DNA of 64,000 nucleotides. Origin: Moheibacter stercoris. Lineage in GTDB: Bacteria > Bacteroidota > Bacteroidia > Flavobacteriales > Weeksellaceae. The notes below the pieces were generated by a model. It did no database searches, was not told the origin of the DNA, and saw only the letters and a list, made by a program, of their open reading frames with translations. Made by a program: the position numbers and the translations under genes. Shown here piece after piece: positions 60,536 to 64,000 of this stretch (within the stretch, counting starts at the first letter, position 1; each line of letters starts with the position of its first letter). The DNA is taken from assembly GCF_040545805.1 (NCBI RefSeq), contig NZ_JBEPMO010000013.1, forward strand, positions 1 to 64,000, given 5' to 3'.

Positions 60536-61489
60536 TTTCAAATTCCGTTTGACTTTCTCCACAAGTTCTAAGGTGAAATCTTTCAATTCTTTGGGTTCCA
60601 AAATTTCCACATAATCCCCAAACATCAAAATCCATCTTGCAATTCCATTCTCGCGAAAGTTTCCGTTGAATTCCAATTCTACCTTCTCGCCTAGTCGCTT
60701 TTCCGACACAAATCCATAATAATTCCGATCGGCTTCTAAATAGCGAGCTACTTTCCGATCGACCAATAAGCGAACTTTTCCTTCCAAAATTTTTTCTTCT
60801 TTTTTCAAATAAAACTCCAATTCTCGGTGTACGATTTGATAAGAGTCTTGCAATTTTTCAAAGGAATGAATTCGACTCACCCGAAAATTCCGATAATCCT
60901 TTCGCAAATGACAATACGCCATAATGTACCAAAATTGATTTTCGTGGTACAATCCAACAGGTTCAATCGTTCGTTCGGAAGGAACATCCGATTCGACACT
61001 TTCATACGTAATTTTCAATTGAGTCTTCCTTGCAATGCTTTCAAATAGTGCATTTAAAACTTCGGGCGAATGATCCGAAAGATGATTGGAATTCACTTTG
61101 ACTCGATTTTCTAAGGAATTGACCCAATCCTTTTCATCGGTTCGCAAAACAGATTTCACTTTGAAAACTGCCGACTGAAAATGCGATTTCATATTTTCAT
61201 CGGTGAACTTTTCCATTAATTTTTCTGCTGCAACAAAACTCATTGCTTCATCTCGCGAAAACATCACAGGCGGCAATTTGTATCCGTCCACCAAAGAATA
61301 TCCGACTCCCGCTTCGCCATAAATGGGAACACCAGAAGCTTCCAAACTGCGGATGTCCCGATAAATCGTACGCAAACTCACCTCAAAACGATCGGCCAAT
61401 TCTTGTGCTTTGACAATCCGTTTGGATTGCAATTGGGTCATTATGGCGACAATTCGATCAAATCGTTTGGGTGAATTTTCTTCCAACAT
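60533..61489 (-). CDS. WYL-domain transcriptional regulator (YafY-like)
   Basis: The 318-residue protein has an N-terminal HTH_11 winged helix ('RIVAIMTQLQSKRIVKAQEL', 'FEVSLRTIYRDIRSLEASGV', 'GEAGVGYSL') and a WYL domain (about 145-230) with 'YHENQFWYIMAYCHLRKDYR'. A C-terminal WCX domain completes it. WYL domains sense nucleotide-like or nucleic-acid ligands. It faces the DinB gene, which such YafY-type regulators often accompany and may control; that link is an inference from position. Confidence 0.9.
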   Translation of the reverse strand: MLEENSPKRFDRIVAIMTQLQSKRIVKAQELADRFEVSLRTIYRDIRSLEASGVPIYGEAGVGYSLVDGYKLPPVMFSRDEAMSFVAAEKLMEKFTDENMKSHFQSAVFKVKSVLRTDEKDWVNSLENRVKVNSNHLSDHSPEVLNALFESIARKTQLKITYESVESDVPSERTIEPVGLYHENQFWYIMAYCHLRKDYRNFRVSRIHSFEKLQDSYQIVHRELEFYLKKEEKILEGKVRLLVDRKVARYLEADRNYYGFVSEKRLGEKVELEFNGNFRENGIARWILMFGDYVEILEPKELKDFTLELVEKVKRNLK

Positions 61490-61594
61490 CCTTCTTTGTT
61501 ATAGAATCCAAACGAAAATAAGGAGAAATCTTCAAGTTTTCATTGCTAGCTTTTCTTAAAGTTTGTATGTTTATCAATTAGTTAATACTTCAAA

Positions 61595-62017
61595 ATGCCT
61601 AAACATATTTTAATTCTAGGTTTGCTCCTAATTACAAGTTGTACCATCACTCATAGAGACAATGCAATTGACAAGAAAGAGGCAGAACAGATTGCCAATA
61701 AATTTTATTATTATCAGGAATTGGGACGTTTGTCAGAAATTCATGATTTAATTGCCAATGTAGGAAAAACTGAAGCATCACTAAAAGAATGGGACCAGCT
61801 TATTATAGGCGCTTACCATCAATATGGTGTCGTGAGAAATTTTGAACTCGATAAATGGTCAACATTTGTTGCCGATGGTCTGATTACGAGAGGAGAATAT
61901 TTGCTTCAATATTATGTTACGCGAAGTCCAAATAAAACTTTTGAAAACTTGTACTTGATACGAGAAAATGATTCCATCAAAATTGTTGGCTACGAAATAA
62001 AAACCGATGGGTATTAA
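61595..62017 (+). CDS. Small lipoprotein of unknown function
   Basis: A 140-residue protein whose N terminus 'MPKHILILGLLLITSC' is a lipoprotein signal with Cys16. The mature part is an alpha/beta domain starting with a helix 'KKEAEQIANKFYYYQELGRL' and ending in a sheet, a layout like small cystatin/NTF2-type folds. I do not recognise the family. A weak TATGTTTA -7-like box lies upstream. It stands alone between divergent and convergent genes. Confidence 0.65.
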   Translation: MPKHILILGLLLITSCTITHRDNAIDKKEAEQIANKFYYYQELGRLSEIHDLIANVGKTEASLKEWDQLIIGAYHQYGVVRNFELDKWSTFVADGLITRGEYLLQYYVTRSPNKTFENLYLIRENDSIKIVGYEIKTDGY

Positions 62018-62046
62018 AAAAAGAATCGGGCTATATAACCCGACTC
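62016..62046 (-). terminator. Intrinsic terminator of the formaldehyde dehydrogenase operon
   Basis: GAATCGGG pairs with CCCGACTC around the loop; the T run lies on the minus-strand 3' side, so it serves the minus-strand gene. Confidence 0.65.
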
Positions 62047-62074
62047 TAAAGTTTAGTAAGATAATTTAAGCAAG

Positions 62075-63268
62075 TTAAATAGGGATCATTCCGTGTGGAT
62101 CGATCACAAATTTCGTCACCGCTCCTTTGTCAAAATCTTGGTATCCTTTAGGGGCATCTTTCAAGGAAATAACTTGAACATTTACAGCATCGGCAATTTT
62201 TATTTTATCGTACAATATAGCATTCATCAACGGTCGATGGTATTTCATCACGGGACATTGCCCTGTGTGAAAACAATGGGATTTCGCCCAACCCAATCCG
62301 AAACGAATTTTCAAACTTCCCACTTTGGCAGCGGCATCTGTCGCGCCCGGATCTTCCGTTACGTATAATCCTGGAATTCCAATTGAACCTCCGGCACGTG
62401 TGATTTCCATCGCTTGATTCAAAACGACTGCTGGTTGCTCTTCTGATTCGCCACCGTGACTATGCGCTCGCGCTTCAAATCCGACACAATCCACAAAACA
62501 ATCGACTTCAGGTTCGCCAACTATTTGAGCGATTTGTTCCGCAAGTGGAGTATCAGAGTTCAAATTAATGGTTTCACATCTGAAACTCTTGGCTTGCGCC
62601 AAACGCTCTTCGTTTAAATCGCCCACAATTACCACAGCTGCTCCCAAAAGATGACAGCTCGCTGCACAAGCCAATCCGACAGGACCAGCGCCTGCAACAT
62701 AAACCGTCGAACCTGGACCAACTCCTGCTGTTACCGCACCGTGAAATCCGGTTGGGAAAATGTCGGATAACAAAGTCAAATCGCGGATGTACGCCAATGC
62801 TTTTTCATTATCTGGAAATTTCAACAAATTGAAATCAGCATAAGGCACCATCACATATTCCGATTGCCCTCCTACCCATCCACCCATATCAACGTATCCG
62901 TAAGCTGCGCCGGGTCTAGCAGGATTTACATTCAAACAAATTCCCGTTTTTCCTTCTTTGCAATTTCGACAACGACCACAAGCAATGTTAAAAGGAACCG
63001 AAACGATGTCACCCACATTAATGAATTCTACATCACGTCCTTTCTCCAAAACCAATCCTGTGATTTCGTGTCCCAAGACCAATCCCGATGGCGCGGTGGT
63101 TCTACCTCTCACCATATGTTGGTCGGACCCACAAATATTGGTCGAAACTACTTTCAAAATTACGCCGTGCTCACATTTGCGATCGCCCAATGCTAATTTC
63201 GGATAGTCAATTTCTTTTACTTGAACCTCTCCCGGCCCCATATTAACAACTCCTGAATTTTGACACAT
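62075..63268 (-). CDS. fdhA: Glutathione-independent formaldehyde dehydrogenase
   Basis: A 397-residue zinc alcohol dehydrogenase of the Pseudomonas FdhA type, which oxidises formaldehyde (or dismutates aldehydes) with tightly bound NAD. Visible: catalytic zinc Cys in 'NICGSDQHMV', 'GLVLGHEITG', structural zinc cysteines in 'CGRCRNCKEGKTGIC', the long insertion 'YGYVDMGGWVGGQSEYVMVP', the Rossmann 'VAGAGPVGLACA' and the acidic 'VDCFVDCVGFEARAHSH'. It follows the GlcG-like gene by 18 bp, so both form an aldehyde-detoxification unit. Confidence 0.93.
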   Translation of the reverse strand: MCQNSGVVNMGPGEVQVKEIDYPKLALGDRKCEHGVILKVVSTNICGSDQHMVRGRTTAPSGLVLGHEITGLVLEKGRDVEFINVGDIVSVPFNIACGRCRNCKEGKTGICLNVNPARPGAAYGYVDMGGWVGGQSEYVMVPYADFNLLKFPDNEKALAYIRDLTLLSDIFPTGFHGAVTAGVGPGSTVYVAGAGPVGLACAASCHLLGAAVVIVGDLNEERLAQAKSFRCETINLNSDTPLAEQIAQIVGEPEVDCFVDCVGFEARAHSHGGESEEQPAVVLNQAMEITRAGGSIGIPGLYVTEDPGATDAAAKVGSLKIRFGLGWAKSHCFHTGQCPVMKYHRPLMNAILYDKIKIADAVNVQVISLKDAPKGYQDFDKGAVTKFVIDPHGMIPI

Positions 63269-63286
63269 AAGGTCTAATTTGAAGGG

Positions 63287-63688
63287 TTATACTGCGCTCG
63301 CTCCAGCCGATGCTACCGCGTGATCATCTTCTACCGTGCTTCCACTTACGCCTACTGCTCCTATGATGGTTCCGTCTTGTCCTTTGATTACTACGCCTCC
63401 TGGGAAGGTAATCAATCCTCCGTTGGAATGTTCAATATTGTACAAAGAACCGCCCGGTTGAGACAATTGTCCAATTGCGCCTGTGTCCATATTGAAATAA
63501 CGTGCAGTTCTCGCTTTCTTTTGGGAAATATCGATCGAACCCAACCAGGCATCGTCCATTTTGTTGAAAGCAACCAAATTCGTTCCTGCATCTACGACTG
63601 CAATGTTCATTTTAACACCTAATTCGTTTGATTTGGCGATGGCAGCGTCAACTACTTTTCTTGCTTGTTCTAATGTGATGTTTTTCAT
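63287..63688 (-). CDS. GlcG/HbpS family protein
   Basis: The 133-residue protein has the GlcG/HbpS (DUF336) pattern: 'MNIAVVDAGTNLVAFNKMDD', 'SIDISQKKARTARYF' and 'FPGGVVIKGQDGTIIGAVGV'. HbpS of Streptomyces binds haem; others occur with glycolate or diol metabolism. It is the first gene of a pair with fdhA and divergent from a regulator-like gene. No signal peptide is present. A role in aldehyde or redox metabolism is inferred from context. Confidence 0.9.
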   Translation of the reverse strand: MKNITLEQARKVVDAAIAKSNELGVKMNIAVVDAGTNLVAFNKMDDAWLGSIDISQKKARTARYFNMDTGAIGQLSQPGGSLYNIEHSNGGLITFPGGVVIKGQDGTIIGAVGVSGSTVEDDHAVASAGASAV

Positions 63689-63817
63689 TTTTCAGTGATT
63701 TTTTGTTTAGGATAAAATTCGTCATTATCCTTCCCTAATTTTATAAGGATTGTTCCAATGATTGGCAAAATAGTTTCAGTCAAATTTTATATCTTTAAAA
63801 AATCAGGAAGATGATGT

Positions 63818-64000
63818 ATGACGTACTACATTGATTTATTATCGATTCAAACGCCCAAACATTTACGAAAAGGTTTAGAAAACCGAACGCGTTTTGATTG
63901 TGGAAACATCGAAATAAACATATTTGAAACCTTTCAATCTTCTACCAAAGTTCAAATTCAATACGAAGGATTGTCGATTTCGGGAATGATTCGTGGAAAA
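63818..64000 (+). CDS. Start of a regulator-like protein, cut by the window edge
   Basis: The first 61 residues (MTYYIDLLSIQTPKHLRKGL...) end at the window border. A beta-rich stretch with 'INIFETFQSSTKVQIQYEGL' and 'SISGMIRGK' resembles the cupin-like N terminus of AraC-type regulators. It is divergent from the GlcG/fdhA pair, which it may control. A TATCTTTA -7-like box at 63790-63797 precedes it. The family is a guess until the helix-turn-helix part is seen. Confidence 0.5.
   Translation, partial: MTYYIDLLSIQTPKHLRKGLENRTRFDCGNIEINIFETFQSSTKVQIQYEGLSISGMIRGK

Overview
The window is AT-rich chromosomal DNA from a member of the Bacteroidota, most likely class Flavobacteriia. Supporting signs are promoters of the TTG-N19-21-TAnnTTTG type, few Shine-Dalgarno sites, a LytS-type sensor with an N-terminal beta-propeller, an IS982-type transposase remnant like those of Riemerella and its relatives, and a decayed YtxJ/bacilliredoxin-like gene. 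The family (perhaps Weeksellaceae) is inferred, not shown.

Positions 1-26,300 are ordinary core chromosome. They hold a LytS/LytTR two-component pair, a TerC and an EamA membrane protein, a CAP-domain protein next to a metallo-beta-lactamase-fold hydrolase, a gamma-carboxylase-like HTTM protein, rplS, an lpxK-punA operon with three small genes, a glutamate/dicarboxylate symporter, a META lipoprotein, an M28 peptidase, a GHL10 lipoprotein, a PEP mutase-like enzyme, a HAD phosphatase, an Rnk/GreA-like factor behind a long structured leader, an AAA+ ATPase, L-serine dehydratase and a J-domain/KTSC protein. Most genes end in clear intrinsic terminators.

Positions 26,300-50,470 form a mosaic accessory island with many broken genes. 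In order: repeat clusters, a uracil-DNA-glycosylase-like protein, an IS982 remnant that cuts a DUF2779 gene, a lipoprotein, two related WG-repeat-like secreted proteins, a four-gene module (DUF6935-like, two helical unknowns, a wrecked SPFH gene), the 5' part of a tyrosine integrase, a YtxJ pseudogene, an apparently intact HipBST-type toxin-antitoxin operon with three evenly spaced operators, the 3' tail of a BrxL-like gene, a dead IS3 element, and a complete type I restriction-modification operon. That operon (hsdM-hsdS-DUF262-DUF262-hsdR) carries two DGQQR-motif DUF262 proteins between hsdS and hsdR. Its HsdS has an extra C-terminal domain flanked by a 61-bp direct repeat. The island ends in a broken AlbA_2/AAA_4-type gene next to mnmE. 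DUF2779, BrxL, HipBST, type I RM and DUF262 remnants together suggest a turnover hot spot for defence genes.

Positions 50,475-64,000 return to core genes: mnmE, a DtxR-type metal regulator with a metallophosphoesterase, a Tat-exported alkaline phosphatase, an NfeD-like protein, a Ycf48-like/AsmA-like/DinB run, a second DinB protein, a WYL regulator, a small lipoprotein, and a glutathione-independent formaldehyde dehydrogenase with a GlcG/HbpS protein. The start of a divergent regulator-like gene is cut by the window edge. No tRNA, rRNA or CRISPR array was seen.
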